Of a DNA stretch of 39,668 nucleotides, positions 1 through 7,588 are shown piece after piece. This DNA comes from Acholeplasmataceae bacterium UBA5769 (GTDB taxonomy: Bacteria; Bacillota_I; Bacilli_A; Acholeplasmatales; Acholeplasmataceae), in NCBI GenBank assembly GCA_002418725.1, contig DIER01000004.1, forward strand, positions 9,978 to 49,645, given 5' to 3'. Position 1 is the stretch's first letter, and the number at the start of each line of letters is the position of its first letter. Under the pieces are notes generated by a model. That model did not search any database. It saw nothing but the letters and a program-made list of their open reading frames with translations, and was not told the origin of the DNA. The position numbers and the translations under genes were made by a program.

Positions 1-1025
1 GTCACCGAAATACCAGGAACGATTTTTTTGAGTTCATTTAATGTTTTCAAATACGATTCTTTAGTGTAATGACGGTTCATCTTCTTTAATACACGATTCG
101 AGCCCGATTGGACAGGTAGGTGGAAAAAGGGCATCACATGTTTGCAATCTCTCATCGCTTCCATGGTTTTTAAATCAAGGTCATGTGGGTGAGAGGTTGT
201 AAAACGAATGCGTTCAATACCGGTTTGGTCTAGGTCTCTGAGGAGATCACCAAAGGTATAATCATCAGATTTAATATCTTTACCATACGCATTCACGTTT
301 TGTCCAAGTAATGTCACTTCTTTATAACCTTGCTTAACGAGTTCTTTCACTTCACCAATGACTTCATCTTTCGAACGTGAACGTTCTTTACCTCTGGTAT
401 AAGGAACAATGCAATACGTACAAAACTCATCACAACCAAACATGATGTTCACCCATGCTTTAAAGTGATGCTGACGTACCTTGGGTAGATTTTCAATGAT
501 TTCCCCTTCTCTAGAGAAAACTTCAATGACTCTTTCTTTATTAAACATCGCGGTTTCAATATAGTCTGGAAGTTTATGAATGTTGTGCGTACCAAAAACA
601 ATGTCCACGTGCTGGTATTTCTTTAACACGCGTTCAACGACATTTTCTTCTTGTGCCATGCATCCTGCTAAACCTAAGATAAGGTTGGGGTTTTGTCTTT
701 TGTAAGCTTTTAAACGTCCGAGTTCTCCCCAAATGCGGTTTTCTGCATTCTCACGAATTGCACATGTGTTAATGAGAATGACATCTGCTTGTGCTTCCTC
801 TTCTGTTTTTGCAAATCCCATCAACTCTAAAATACCTGCCATGGTTTCGCTATCCGCTTCATTGCCTTGGCAGCCATAGGTGTCAATTTTGTAGGTTTTA
901 CCTAATCCAATTTTTTCGTGCGCATCATCCAGTTGGAACTTGAGTTCTTCAACGGTTTTTCTTGAGCGCTTTCTTGCCTGATTTAAATCAGGTTTAAAGT
1001 ATTTTTCAATGTCTATGTTGTTCAT
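1..1025 (-). CDS. miaB: tRNA-2-methylthio-N6-dimethylallyladenosine synthase MiaB (C-terminus cut by window edge)
   Basis: A radical-SAM methylthiotransferase that adds a methylthio group to i6A37 of tRNAs reading UNN codons. Seen: an N-terminal UPF0004 domain with its three cysteines near residues 52 (TYGCQGNEAD), 88 (NTCAIRENAE) and 122 (LAGCMAQEE), which hold one 4Fe-4S cluster. The radical-SAM CxxxCxxC follows near residues 197-204 (GCDEFCTYCIVPYTRG). About 341 codons are present; the usual length is 440-510, so the C-terminal part including the TRAM domain lies outside the window. The ATG at 1025 is preceded by GGTGATGA, a modest ribosome site; an ATG 5 nt earlier is out of frame. It follows ymdB, as in the Bacillus rny-ymdB-miaB region. 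The QG after Cys52 and the GCDEFCTYC box favour MiaB over the related MtaB or RimO. Confidence 0.93.
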   Translation of the reverse strand, partial: MNNIDIEKYFKPDLNQARKRSRKTVEELKFQLDDAHEKIGLGKTYKIDTYGCQGNEADSETMAGILELMGFAKTEEEAQADVILINTCAIRENAENRIWGELGRLKAYKRQNPNLILGLAGCMAQEENVVERVLKKYQHVDIVFGTHNIHKLPDYIETAMFNKERVIEVFSREGEIIENLPKVRQHHFKAWVNIMFGCDEFCTYCIVPYTRGKERSRSKDEVIGEVKELVKQGYKEVTLLGQNVNAYGKDIKSDDYTFGDLLRDLDQTGIERIRFTTSHPHDLDLKTMEAMRDCKHVMPFFHLPVQSGSNRVLKKMNRHYTKESYLKTLNELKKIVPGISV

Positions 1026-1041
1026 TTCATCACCATAACCT

Positions 1042-1047
1042 ATTATA
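1042..1047 (-). promoter_or_regulatory. Probable -10 box for miaB
   Basis: TATAAT on the minus strand, 16 nt before the miaB start codon. It lies just after the ymdB terminator, so miaB probably has its own transcript. No good -35 is present at 17 nt (GTAAAG); the call rests on the perfect -10 and its placement. Confidence 0.4.
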
Positions 1048-1050
1048 CAT

Positions 1051-1077
1051 GAAAAAACAGTGTGCTTTACACTGTTT
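1051..1077 (-). terminator. Rho-independent terminator of ymdB
   Basis: A 9-bp perfect stem (AAACAGTGT / ACACTGTTT) with a 5-nt loop, followed on the minus strand by a run of six T. The ymdB stop codon lies inside the hairpin. Confidence 0.8.
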
Positions 1078-1828
1078 CGCTTTCCATGTGAATTCTTTTT
1101 ATCGTTTTTAATCTTAAATCCATGATCACAGCGTTTAATTGTTTCGGTCCTTGTGCGACTTCGTTGGGCGTCGAAAACCCATTTAAAAACCGGTTAATCA
1201 CAATCTCTTTATTCACACCTATCACACCTTCTCTTGGACCGGTCATGCCAACATCTGTGATATAGAGCGTACCACCAGGAAGAGCTCTTTCATCTGCGGT
1301 TTGAATGTGGGTATGGGTACCAACAACAGCGGATACACGTCCATCAAGGTAATGTCCAAGTGCTACTTTTTCAGAGGTTGCCTCAGCGTGAATGTCCACA
1401 ATCACGTAATCTGCGGCTTCACTTTGGATGATATCATCGATTCCTGTAAAAGGGCAGCCCACTTGTGGATTCATAAACGTTCTTCCCAGTGCGTTGATGA
1501 TTAAAACTTTTTGGCCGTTGTAGTTTAGATTTAAATAGCCTTTACCTGGTGCTTTTCTAAAATTAAAGGGACGTATAATGTTCGCTTCATCAATAAACTC
1601 GAAGAGTTCTTTGTTTCCCCAAACCCAATTGCCCATGGTCAGTGCGTGGATGCCTAAAGACATCAACTCTTTGTATATTTTTAAGTTGATTCCACGTCCA
1701 TAATGTGCATTTTCTGCATTCAAAATGATTAGATTCGGTTTGTAATCTTCTTTTAATTGAGGTAGCATTTCTGTTAAAATGTCTAACCCTGGTTTTCCAT
1801 AAAGGTCACCAATAAATAAAACGCGCAT
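1067..1828 (-). CDS. ymdB: YmdB-family metallophosphoesterase (2',3'-cAMP phosphodiesterase)
   Basis: A 253-aa calcineurin-like phosphoesterase of the YmdB family; the Bacillus protein hydrolyses 2',3'-cyclic AMP and affects RNA turnover and biofilm development. Metal-ligand positions are present: D8 (FIGDLYG), E39 and N40 (NAENAHYG), N67, H147 (DIHAEAT), H172 and H174 (GTHTHIQTAD). The odd feature is residue 68: the family has GNHTW at 66-70, with the His a likely proton donor, but here it reads GNWVW, so His is replaced by Trp. Metal binding should survive while catalysis may be altered. It lies 39 nt after rny with a terminator hairpin in between, so expression is either read-through or from a promoter I did not find. 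The ribosome site (AGAG) is weak. Confidence 0.9.
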   Translation of the reverse strand: MRVLFIGDLYGKPGLDILTEMLPQLKEDYKPNLIILNAENAHYGRGINLKIYKELMSLGIHALTMGNWVWGNKELFEFIDEANIIRPFNFRKAPGKGYLNLNYNGQKVLIINALGRTFMNPQVGCPFTGIDDIIQSEAADYVIVDIHAEATSEKVALGHYLDGRVSAVVGTHTHIQTADERALPGGTLYITDVGMTGPREGVIGVNKEIVINRFLNGFSTPNEVAQGPKQLNAVIMDLRLKTIKRIHMESETV

Positions 1829-1848
1829 CGTTTCAACTCTTTTCTAAC

Positions 1849-1869
1849 AAAAAGAGGCCAAAGCCTCTT
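1849..1869 (-). terminator. Terminator or attenuator after rny
   Basis: A 7-bp perfect stem (AAGAGGC / GCCTCTT) with loop TTTG and a T run on the minus strand. It begins within the rny stop codon. As ymdB starts only 21 nt further on, it probably attenuates rny-ymdB read-through. Confidence 0.7.
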
Positions 1870-3442
1870 ATTTTGCAATGTCTGTTGCTCTCGTTTCGCG
1901 GATGACCGTAACTTTGATGGTTCCTGGATAGGTCATCTTTTCTTCGATCTGTTCCTTGATTTCACGGGCAATCTTGAAGGTTGATAAATCATCGATTTGT
2001 TCAGGTTTAACGATGACTCTAATCTCACGTCCAGCCTGAATAGCATATGATTTCTCAACACCTTGAATCTCGTTCGAAATGGCTTCTAATTGTTCCAAAC
2101 GCTTGACATAGTTTTCCATCGATTCAGATCTTGCACCTGGGCGAGCTGCAGATAATGCATCTGCGGCAGCAACCAAGACAGCAATGACTGATTCTGGCTC
2201 TTTATCTCCATGATGCGATGCAATGGCATCGACCACTTCTTTTGGTTCTTTGTAGCGATTCACAATATTGACACCGATTTCAACATGTCCACCTTCAACT
2301 TCATGGTCGACAGCTTTACCAATATCGTGAAGAAGTCCTGCGCGGCGAGCAAGGATTTCATCTTCACCAATTTCGACAGCTAGCTTACCCGCTAGGAAAG
2401 CTGCTTCAATCGAATGTTTAAGTACGTTTTGACCGTAACTTGTTCTAAAACTTAAACGGCCTAAAAGTTTAACTAAGTCTGGATGAATACGTCCGATACC
2501 TGTCTTAAAGACGGCATCTTCACCAGCTTCGCGAATGAACATATCTACTTCAACGCGTGCTTTTTCAACGACTTCCTCAATACGACCTGGATGGATTCTA
2601 CCATCGGAGACGAGTGTGCTTAATGCACGCTTGGCAATTTCTCTACGAATGGGATCAAATCCACTTAAGACGACGGCTTCTGGTGTATCATCAATGATTA
2701 AGTCGACACCTGTTAACGCCTCAATGGTGCGAATATTACGACCTTCACGGCCGATAATTCTACCCTTCATATCATCATTAGGTAGATCAACAACGGAAAC
2801 CGTTCTTTCGGTTGTTGTCTCACTGGCATACTTCTGTATGGCGAGCGCCAAGAGCTGTTTAGATCTTGACTGTACTTCATTTTTCGCTTTTTCTTCCTCA
2901 TCCTTGATGTAGGTTGCGATTTCATCGGAAAGGGATTCCCTTACACGTGCCATGATAATATCTCTTGCTTGGTCTACATTTAGACCAGAGATTTCCATCA
3001 GTTTTTCTTCTTGCTGTTTTAAAACTTCTTCCGCTTTGCTATTTAATTGTTCGAGATTTTCTCTCTTTTCTTCGAGTTTTTCTTCACGTAGTGCTAAAGT
3101 TTCCTCGCGTTTATCGAGGTGAAGGGCACGGCGATTGAGTGTATCTTCTCGCTGTGAAACCTTGTTTTCAAGGTTAAGCACGACCTGTCTACGTTCGCGC
3201 ACATCGTTATCAAATTCTTTGCGCAACGCAAAAATCTCTTGTTTAGCTTCTAAAACAGATTCTCTTTTTGCTTTTTCAGCTTCTTTTTTTCCATCTTCAA
3301 CAATTTTTTCAGCAGCGGCACGACTTGTCTTTATACTCTTTTCGTGGTGCCAAACACGAATGAAATAACCGACAAATAATGCGCCTACGATTAGCAAACC
3401 GGAGATGACGCCTTCAACAGCATTGAGTGCTATATGTAGCAT
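1868..3442 (-). CDS. rny: Ribonuclease Y
   Basis: A membrane-anchored endoribonuclease that starts decay of many mRNAs in Firmicutes. Domains in order: an N-terminal transmembrane helix (about residues 5-29); a long charged coiled coil rich in E, K and R (about 35-200); a KH domain with the GREGRN loop in IIGREGRNIRTIEALTGVD; and an HD domain with HSIEAAFLAG and LLHDIGKAVDHE. It is 524 aa, normal for the family. The start is the ATG at 3442, set by GGAGGTG five bases upstream. An in-frame ATG 17 codons earlier has no ribosome site and would put MTIVYISCLKINYGGVR before the membrane anchor. It has its own strong promoter. The phosphodiesterase gene ymdB follows, as in Bacillus. Confidence 0.96.
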   Translation of the reverse strand: MLHIALNAVEGVISGLLIVGALFVGYFIRVWHHEKSIKTSRAAAEKIVEDGKKEAEKAKRESVLEAKQEIFALRKEFDNDVRERRQVVLNLENKVSQREDTLNRRALHLDKREETLALREEKLEEKRENLEQLNSKAEEVLKQQEEKLMEISGLNVDQARDIIMARVRESLSDEIATYIKDEEEKAKNEVQSRSKQLLALAIQKYASETTTERTVSVVDLPNDDMKGRIIGREGRNIRTIEALTGVDLIIDDTPEAVVLSGFDPIRREIAKRALSTLVSDGRIHPGRIEEVVEKARVEVDMFIREAGEDAVFKTGIGRIHPDLVKLLGRLSFRTSYGQNVLKHSIEAAFLAGKLAVEIGEDEILARRAGLLHDIGKAVDHEVEGGHVEIGVNIVNRYKEPKEVVDAIASHHGDKEPESVIAVLVAAADALSAARPGARSESMENYVKRLEQLEAISNEIQGVEKSYAIQAGREIRVIVKPEQIDDLSTFKIAREIKEQIEEKMTYPGTIKVTVIRETRATDIAK

Positions 3443-3514
3443 TCGAACACCTCCATAGTTTATTTTTAAACAACTGATATAAACAATTGTCATTTATACA
3501 TCTTGTACTGTCTC

Positions 3515-3544
3515 ATTATACCGTATTCGTAGCCTTCAAGTCAA
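3515..3544 (-). promoter_or_regulatory. Sigma-A promoter of rny
   Basis: Minus strand TTGACT (3539-3544), 18-nt spacer, TATAAT (3515-3520). This is close to consensus. Transcription would start near 3508, about 65 nt before the rny start codon. Confidence 0.75.
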
Positions 3545-3637
3545 TCAAGAAAAACGAAAGAGGATCGGTAGTGAACGTTAATCAAAAAATATGAAAAAGT
3601 GTGTGAATGAAAAAAGTAAGCGTTGGTCTTTGAATGT

Positions 3638-3667
3638 TTGATACAATGTGACAGAATCATGTATAAT
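3638..3667 (+). promoter_or_regulatory. Promoter of the anchored protein gene at 3706
   Basis: TTGATA (3638-3643), 18-nt spacer, TATAAT (3662-3667). Predicted transcription start is near 3674, which places the upstream in-frame ATGs at 3670 and 3673 at or before +1 and so favours the ATG at 3706. Confidence 0.65.
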
Positions 3668-3705
3668 AGATGATGAACACTATAGTGAAGGAGTCTTATA
3701 CACCC

Positions 3706-4329
3706 ATGGCTAATCAAATAAAACCCATTCAAAAAAGAAAAAGAATTTTAAGTGCCATTCATAAAAATCGCATCAAAATAGCATTTTTAATGTTCATCAC
3801 CGTCATTCCTATTACCTTGGTTTTAACCGTCTATATTGGTGCTTATGCAAACAATAAAAAGGTTCATTTTGATCCAACAGTTACCGAAGAAACTGAATAC
3901 ATCAGCAAGTTTGTTGCACCAGATAAACTGGATGCGATCAAAGTTAATATCAGCTGGTATGAACTGAGCTATCCCAAACCAAACGATCTAGGTGAACTTG
4001 TGGGTGGCGAGTATAAGTTTGATATGTCTTATGAAGCCAAAGAAAATTACGAAGTTTTAAATGTATCGATGGTGCCTGTGCTTCAGACGAATTGGACAAA
4101 TCTTCGTTCCAGTATCCCTTCGACACCACTACTTACAACCAACAAACGGGTAGGCATCAGTTTTAATTATGAACTGCCTGTAAGTCCTTTATGGTTTGTA
4201 GAGGTTAACGAACCAACCCTTTATGTGAGAGTGACTTATACATTCATCTCTGCAGGTAACCAACTCACTAAAACGGGATATATCGTTTTCTCGTTAAAAG
4301 ATCTTAATCCAACACGTGTAGTCGCTTGA
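3706..4329 (+). CDS. Hypothetical single-pass membrane-anchored extracellular protein
   Basis: I do not recognise this 207-aa protein. A basic N-terminus (KRKRILSAIHKNRIK) is followed by one transmembrane segment (about residues 24-45, IAFLMFITVIPITLVLTVYI), then about 160 residues with alternating polar and aromatic residues, suggestive of a beta-rich domain outside the cell. There is no lipobox or cysteine after the helix, so it looks like a membrane-anchored protein with its C-terminus outside. The start at 3706 is chosen because AAGGAG lies 12 nt upstream and the promoter would start transcription near 3674; the spacing is longer than ideal. It is monocistronic or read through a weak terminator into the TspO-like gene. 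Function unknown. Confidence 0.7.
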   Translation: MANQIKPIQKRKRILSAIHKNRIKIAFLMFITVIPITLVLTVYIGAYANNKKVHFDPTVTEETEYISKFVAPDKLDAIKVNISWYELSYPKPNDLGELVGGEYKFDMSYEAKENYEVLNVSMVPVLQTNWTNLRSSIPSTPLLTTNKRVGISFNYELPVSPLWFVEVNEPTLYVRVTYTFISAGNQLTKTGYIVFSLKDLNPTRVVA

Positions 4330-4330
4330 T

Positions 4331-4357
4331 GACAATCTTCGGATTGTCTTTTCTTTT
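4331..4357 (+). terminator. Terminator with UUCG tetraloop
   Basis: GACAATC / GATTGTC stem with loop TTCG, followed by TTTTCTTTT. It sits directly after the stop of the anchored protein; the next gene's AAGGAGG begins 4 nt beyond the T run. Confidence 0.8.
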
Positions 4358-4375
4358 CTAAGGAGGAATCCCTTT

Positions 4376-5140
4376 ATGACACAAACGCATTTTCATGTGG
4401 CCTTGATCATCGCTATCTTGATGTTTATCGGTGTACTCATCTTAAATACACTCGCTAACACACTTCCCATCAATAACCAAACAACAGGAAGTGTCTCTTT
4501 TCAATATCCCAATCTTTTTCAACCCAGCGGTATGACCTTTTCGATTTGGGGCATCATTTATCTTTCTTTAGGTGCGTGGATGGTTTATCAAGTCTTTCAA
4601 TGGCAAATGCCCATGACAGAAGATTCAAAACATATCATTTTAATCTTACATGCGTTTTCTCTTTCATCATTATTCAATATGCTTTGGTTACTATCTTGGC
4701 ATTATCACAAGATAGGCTTATCTACCATCATCATGATTTTCCTTTTAATCACACTGATCATCGGATTTCTACTATCAAGAAACGACATGTGGCTGATCAA
4801 AGGTAGTTTATCGCTATACTTAGGGTGGATCAGTGTTGCAACCATAGCCAATGTGACGATTTGGCTAGTCTCTAAGGGTGTTTCTCACAACAATCACTTA
4901 GCAGTCATCTTGACCGTGGTGATGCTCATCATCGGTTTAATCTTAGGTCTTATCATGATTTTTTACCGTAAAGATATGGTGTTTGGACTTGTCTTTGTGT
5001 GGGCTTACTTCGGTATTATGATGAGACATCTAAAACTTGAAAATCTTTCTACTTCTTATCCCATCCTTATATGGACATCAGGCATCAGTGCTTTTCTCTT
5101 ACTAATAAGTGTCATTCTACAGTTTATCCAAAAAATCTAA
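4376..5140 (+). CDS. TspO/MBR-like tryptophan-rich membrane protein
   Basis: A 254-aa very hydrophobic protein with about seven predicted membrane segments. The stretch FQPSGMTFSIWGIIYLSLG resembles the signature of tryptophan-rich sensory (TspO/MBR-related) proteins, in which a PxGxTFxIWGxIY motif follows the first helix. Several further Trp residues lie in the helices (WMVYQ, WLLSWHYH, LYLGW, WTSG). TspO proteins bind porphyrins and related ligands, but this longer subgroup is uncharacterised, so the substrate is unknown. AAGGAGG lies 9 nt before the ATG. No promoter was seen between the preceding terminator and this gene, so it may depend on read-through. A bidirectional terminator separates it from the convergent GGDEF gene. 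Confidence 0.6.
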   Translation: MTQTHFHVALIIAILMFIGVLILNTLANTLPINNQTTGSVSFQYPNLFQPSGMTFSIWGIIYLSLGAWMVYQVFQWQMPMTEDSKHIILILHAFSLSSLFNMLWLLSWHYHKIGLSTIIMIFLLITLIIGFLLSRNDMWLIKGSLSLYLGWISVATIANVTIWLVSKGVSHNNHLAVILTVVMLIIGLILGLIMIFYRKDMVFGLVFVWAYFGIMMRHLKLENLSTSYPILIWTSGISAFLLLISVILQFIQKI

Positions 5141-5156
5141 ACGTTAAAAACATAAA

Positions 5157-5204
5157 AAAAAGCAATCTTCAAACATGATGATCATGTCTATGGATTGCTT
5201 TTTA
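5157..5204. terminator. Bidirectional terminator between convergent genes
   Basis: Outer stem AGCAATC (5161-5167) / GATTGCT (5193-5199) and inner stem ACATGAT / ATCATGT, flanked by A7 on the left and T5 on the right, so it can work on both strands. It serves the TspO-like gene (+) and the GGDEF gene (-). Confidence 0.75.
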
Positions 5205-5208
5205 CATG

Positions 5209-6762
5209 TTATGCGTCTTTTTTCTTTCTTGGAACCTGGTTTGCTTCGCTTTCTAAGTTGCAGACCAATTCTTTTTTATACGCTGCTCTGCTATCTTTCA
5301 TTTCATAAAGTAAGATGTCTGCTTTTTTCAACATCACATGAAGTGGTTCTTGATTTTTTCTGATGGTCATGCCGTAAGAAAAACTCACGTTTTCTAGTGG
5401 ATTTTTATGGGTTGTGCCCTCGATGATTCTTACCATCAAATCATCCATTTTCTTCTGATCCGCTTTCTTTGCAATTAAAACAAACTCATCGCCACCAAAG
5501 CGAACAGGAATGAGGTCCCCATAAACCTGATTTAGTTTGAGTAAGACTGATGAAAACTTCATCAACAACTTATCGCCTTCACGGTGGCCTAAATAATCGT
5601 TAAACAGTTTCAATCCATCCACATCAAACATGATAAGTCCCATGAAAGGATATTCTTTTTCAAACTTTTCACGATTTAACTCAAAGTAATTTCGATTATA
5701 TACATTGGTCATTTGATCATGTGACTTGATTTCATCAATCTCGTGCATCATTTTAACCGTTTCTGTTTCATCATAAAGTAAAATGAGTGCCCCTTTTGAT
5801 TTAAACCGCTCGATGCGATACTCTTGATCATCAATATGAAGATAAAACTTCTTTGGGTCATAAGGTATCGATTTAATCTCATTCATGTCGTGATAGCAAA
5901 TGGCCACAAACTTGAGTTTACGAAAAAGCTCTTTTACTGATTCTCCTTCTTTTAATCCAAGATGTGAGAAACGCTCAACCAAATTGGCTGAATATTCAAT
6001 CACTTCTCTATTGGGTCCTAGAATGACATACATTTCTCTCATTTTACTGAATAAAAATTTTCGAGATGATAAGATAAGATTCATGTTGAAATCGCGTTTA
6101 TAAATGACAGTGTAAAGGACAAACGTCACGATCACCACAAAAGAGAATGTTGGATCAATCGGAAAGTGATAAAAGAAAAGATGGGTGATGTTCAATGCAA
6201 TCCCAAAAATCAGACTGAACAAAATCATCGGAAAAGGGAACGCATCCTCAATCTGCTTATCTTTTTTGCCCAAATAAGCAAGCATTTGTCCAAATCCAAC
6301 CAGAAGTAAAATATAACAAATAAAGGTATGAACATAAAAGAACCAACCTCTGGAAACTTCGTTAAACAATTCCCTCGTCAATGTTTCACTAAAAGGAATC
6401 TTTAAAACCCATAGATGGGTCGTGTTGGTTGCGACAACCAACAGATCGATGAAGAAAAAGGACAGTGCTAGGAAGTTCAACATTTTAGACGATTTTCGTC
6501 TGATATACATTTGGATGGTCGCATAAACCGTGTAAGAAATCCCAAAAACAACGGGGTATGTTAAAAGTCTACTATAATAAAGCACAAACGGTGTTTGTGC
6601 TGTGAGATTAAAACCGATGAGCAGTGCCCATATCAAGACTAAAAATGAGAGTGCCCATAACACTCTATATTGGGGGTTTGATCTCACCTCATCAAGTTTA
6701 ATGACAGGTATGATGGCAAAGATGCTAAACAGTGCATAAATGATCCAAATCCAAACGTTCAT
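5209..6762 (-). CDS. Membrane-bound diguanylate cyclase (7TM sensor plus GGDEF)
   Basis: A 517-aa protein with about seven N-terminal membrane helices (residues 1-225) resembling the 7TM region of some histidine kinases, a PAS-like linker, and a C-terminal GGDEF domain. The domain starts at SHDQMTNVYNRNYFE and has an intact active site, RFGGDEFV, with GGDEF near residues 423-427. It should make cyclic di-GMP from GTP on the inner membrane face in response to a membrane or external signal. The inhibitory I-site RxxD is absent: the matching positions read YGDL. The ATG at 6762 is preceded by AAGGAGG at good distance; an in-frame ATG seven codons earlier is not. No EAL or PilZ partner is in the window. 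The tail is basic (PRKKKDA). Confidence 0.88.
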   Translation of the reverse strand: MNVWIWIIYALFSIFAIIPVIKLDEVRSNPQYRVLWALSFLVLIWALLIGFNLTAQTPFVLYYSRLLTYPVVFGISYTVYATIQMYIRRKSSKMLNFLALSFFFIDLLVVATNTTHLWVLKIPFSETLTRELFNEVSRGWFFYVHTFICYILLLVGFGQMLAYLGKKDKQIEDAFPFPMILFSLIFGIALNITHLFFYHFPIDPTFSFVVIVTFVLYTVIYKRDFNMNLILSSRKFLFSKMREMYVILGPNREVIEYSANLVERFSHLGLKEGESVKELFRKLKFVAICYHDMNEIKSIPYDPKKFYLHIDDQEYRIERFKSKGALILLYDETETVKMMHEIDEIKSHDQMTNVYNRNYFELNREKFEKEYPFMGLIMFDVDGLKLFNDYLGHREGDKLLMKFSSVLLKLNQVYGDLIPVRFGGDEFVLIAKKADQKKMDDLMVRIIEGTTHKNPLENVSFSYGMTIRKNQEPLHVMLKKADILLYEMKDSRAAYKKELVCNLESEANQVPRKKKDA

Positions 6763-6787
6763 GGTGTCCTCCTTTTGATGCAAGTTT

Positions 6788-6816
6788 ATTTTATAACGGA
6801 TGTTTTAATTATTCAA
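6788..6816 (-). promoter_or_regulatory. Promoter of the GGDEF gene
   Basis: Minus strand TTGAAT (6811-6816), 17-nt spacer, TAAAAT (6788-6793), located 25 nt before the start codon and after the ABC operon terminator. Confidence 0.6.
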
Positions 6817-6856
6817 ATACTTAAGAAATACGTAAGAAATTTATCACCTAAAATAA

Positions 6857-6890
6857 AGAAAAAAGCCTGGCATTTAAATGACCAGGCTTT
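6857..6890 (-). terminator. Terminator of the B12-protein/ABC operon
   Basis: Perfect 9-bp stem AAAGCCTGG / CCAGGCTTT with an 11-nt loop, followed on the minus strand by a T-rich run, 6 nt after the ATPase stop. Confidence 0.85.
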
Positions 6891-6895
6891 GAATG

Positions 6896-7588
6896 CTATT
6901 TTTTGATATCTAGATTAATTCTACCATCTTTAATTTCAACAATACGATCAGCTTTTTCAGCGATGTTTCTATCGTGTGTGATGATGATAAATGTCGTTTT
7001 AAAACGTTGATTGATTTCTCTAAGTAACGCATAAACTTGCTCGGTTGTATCACTGTCTAAGTTCCCTGTTGGTTCATCTGCTAAGATGATCTTAGGGTTA
7101 TTGATCAGTGAACGTGCAATCGCAACCCTTTGTTGCTGACCACCGGATAAATTAGTGGCAAGATTGTCTTTTTTATTTTTTAAACCCACAATGTCAAGAA
7201 GCTCATGGGCACGGTCTATCACGTCTTTCGTGATGGGTTTTTTTGAAATCCGGTAAGGCATTAAGACGTTTTCTAAAGCGGTAAATTCAGGCAACAAGTA
7301 ATGAAACTGGAAAATGAAACCGATGGCTTCATTTCGAAGTTGAGAGAGTTCATCTTTTGTCATCTCTTGGGTATTCTTTCCGTTGATGAAAACATCTCCT
7401 GAGGTTGCTTTATCGAGTGTTCCTAAAATATTCAAAAGGGTACTTTTCCCAGAACCTGATTGACCGATGATGGAATTGAATGTTGACACTTCAAACGTGA
7501 GTGATACATCAAAGAGGACTTGTGTTGGATTAGGTGTTTTGATGCCATAGATTTTATTGATGTTTTTCAGTTCTACGATGTTAGGCAT
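6896..7588 (-). CDS. ABC transporter ATP-binding protein, LolD/MacB type
   Basis: A 230-aa ATPase with all motifs: Walker A GQSGSGKST (42-50), Q-loop Q94, signature LSGGQ (147-151), Walker B IILADE (167-172), and the DEPTGNLDS box typical of the LolD/MacB/FtsE group. It would power the FtsX-like permease encoded just upstream. The two genes overlap by 8 nt, and AGGTGAT lies 5 nt before the ATG, so they are translationally linked. In wall-less Gram-positive relatives such pairs export peptides or lipoproteins or act as mechanotransmitters; the substrate cannot be read from sequence. Confidence 0.93.
   Translation of the reverse strand: MPNIVELKNINKIYGIKTPNPTQVLFDVSLTFEVSTFNSIIGQSGSGKSTLLNILGTLDKATSGDVFINGKNTQEMTKDELSQLRNEAIGFIFQFHYLLPEFTALENVLMPYRISKKPITKDVIDRAHELLDIVGLKNKKDNLATNLSGGQQQRVAIARSLINNPKIILADEPTGNLDSDTTEQVYALLREINQRFKTTFIIITHDRNIAEKADRIVEIKDGRINLDIKK

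Noticed and set aside
2535..2912. Plus-strand 125-codon open frame inside rny
   Set aside because: Antisense to the KH/HD coding region; Ser/Thr-rich shadow without ribosome site.
3443..3493. 17-codon N-terminal extension of RNase Y
   Set aside because: GGAGGTG is placed for the ATG at 3442, and the extension precedes the membrane anchor without a ribosome site.
3541..3732. Minus-strand 63-codon open frame upstream of rny
   Set aside because: It crosses two divergent promoters and has no ribosome site or recognisable product.
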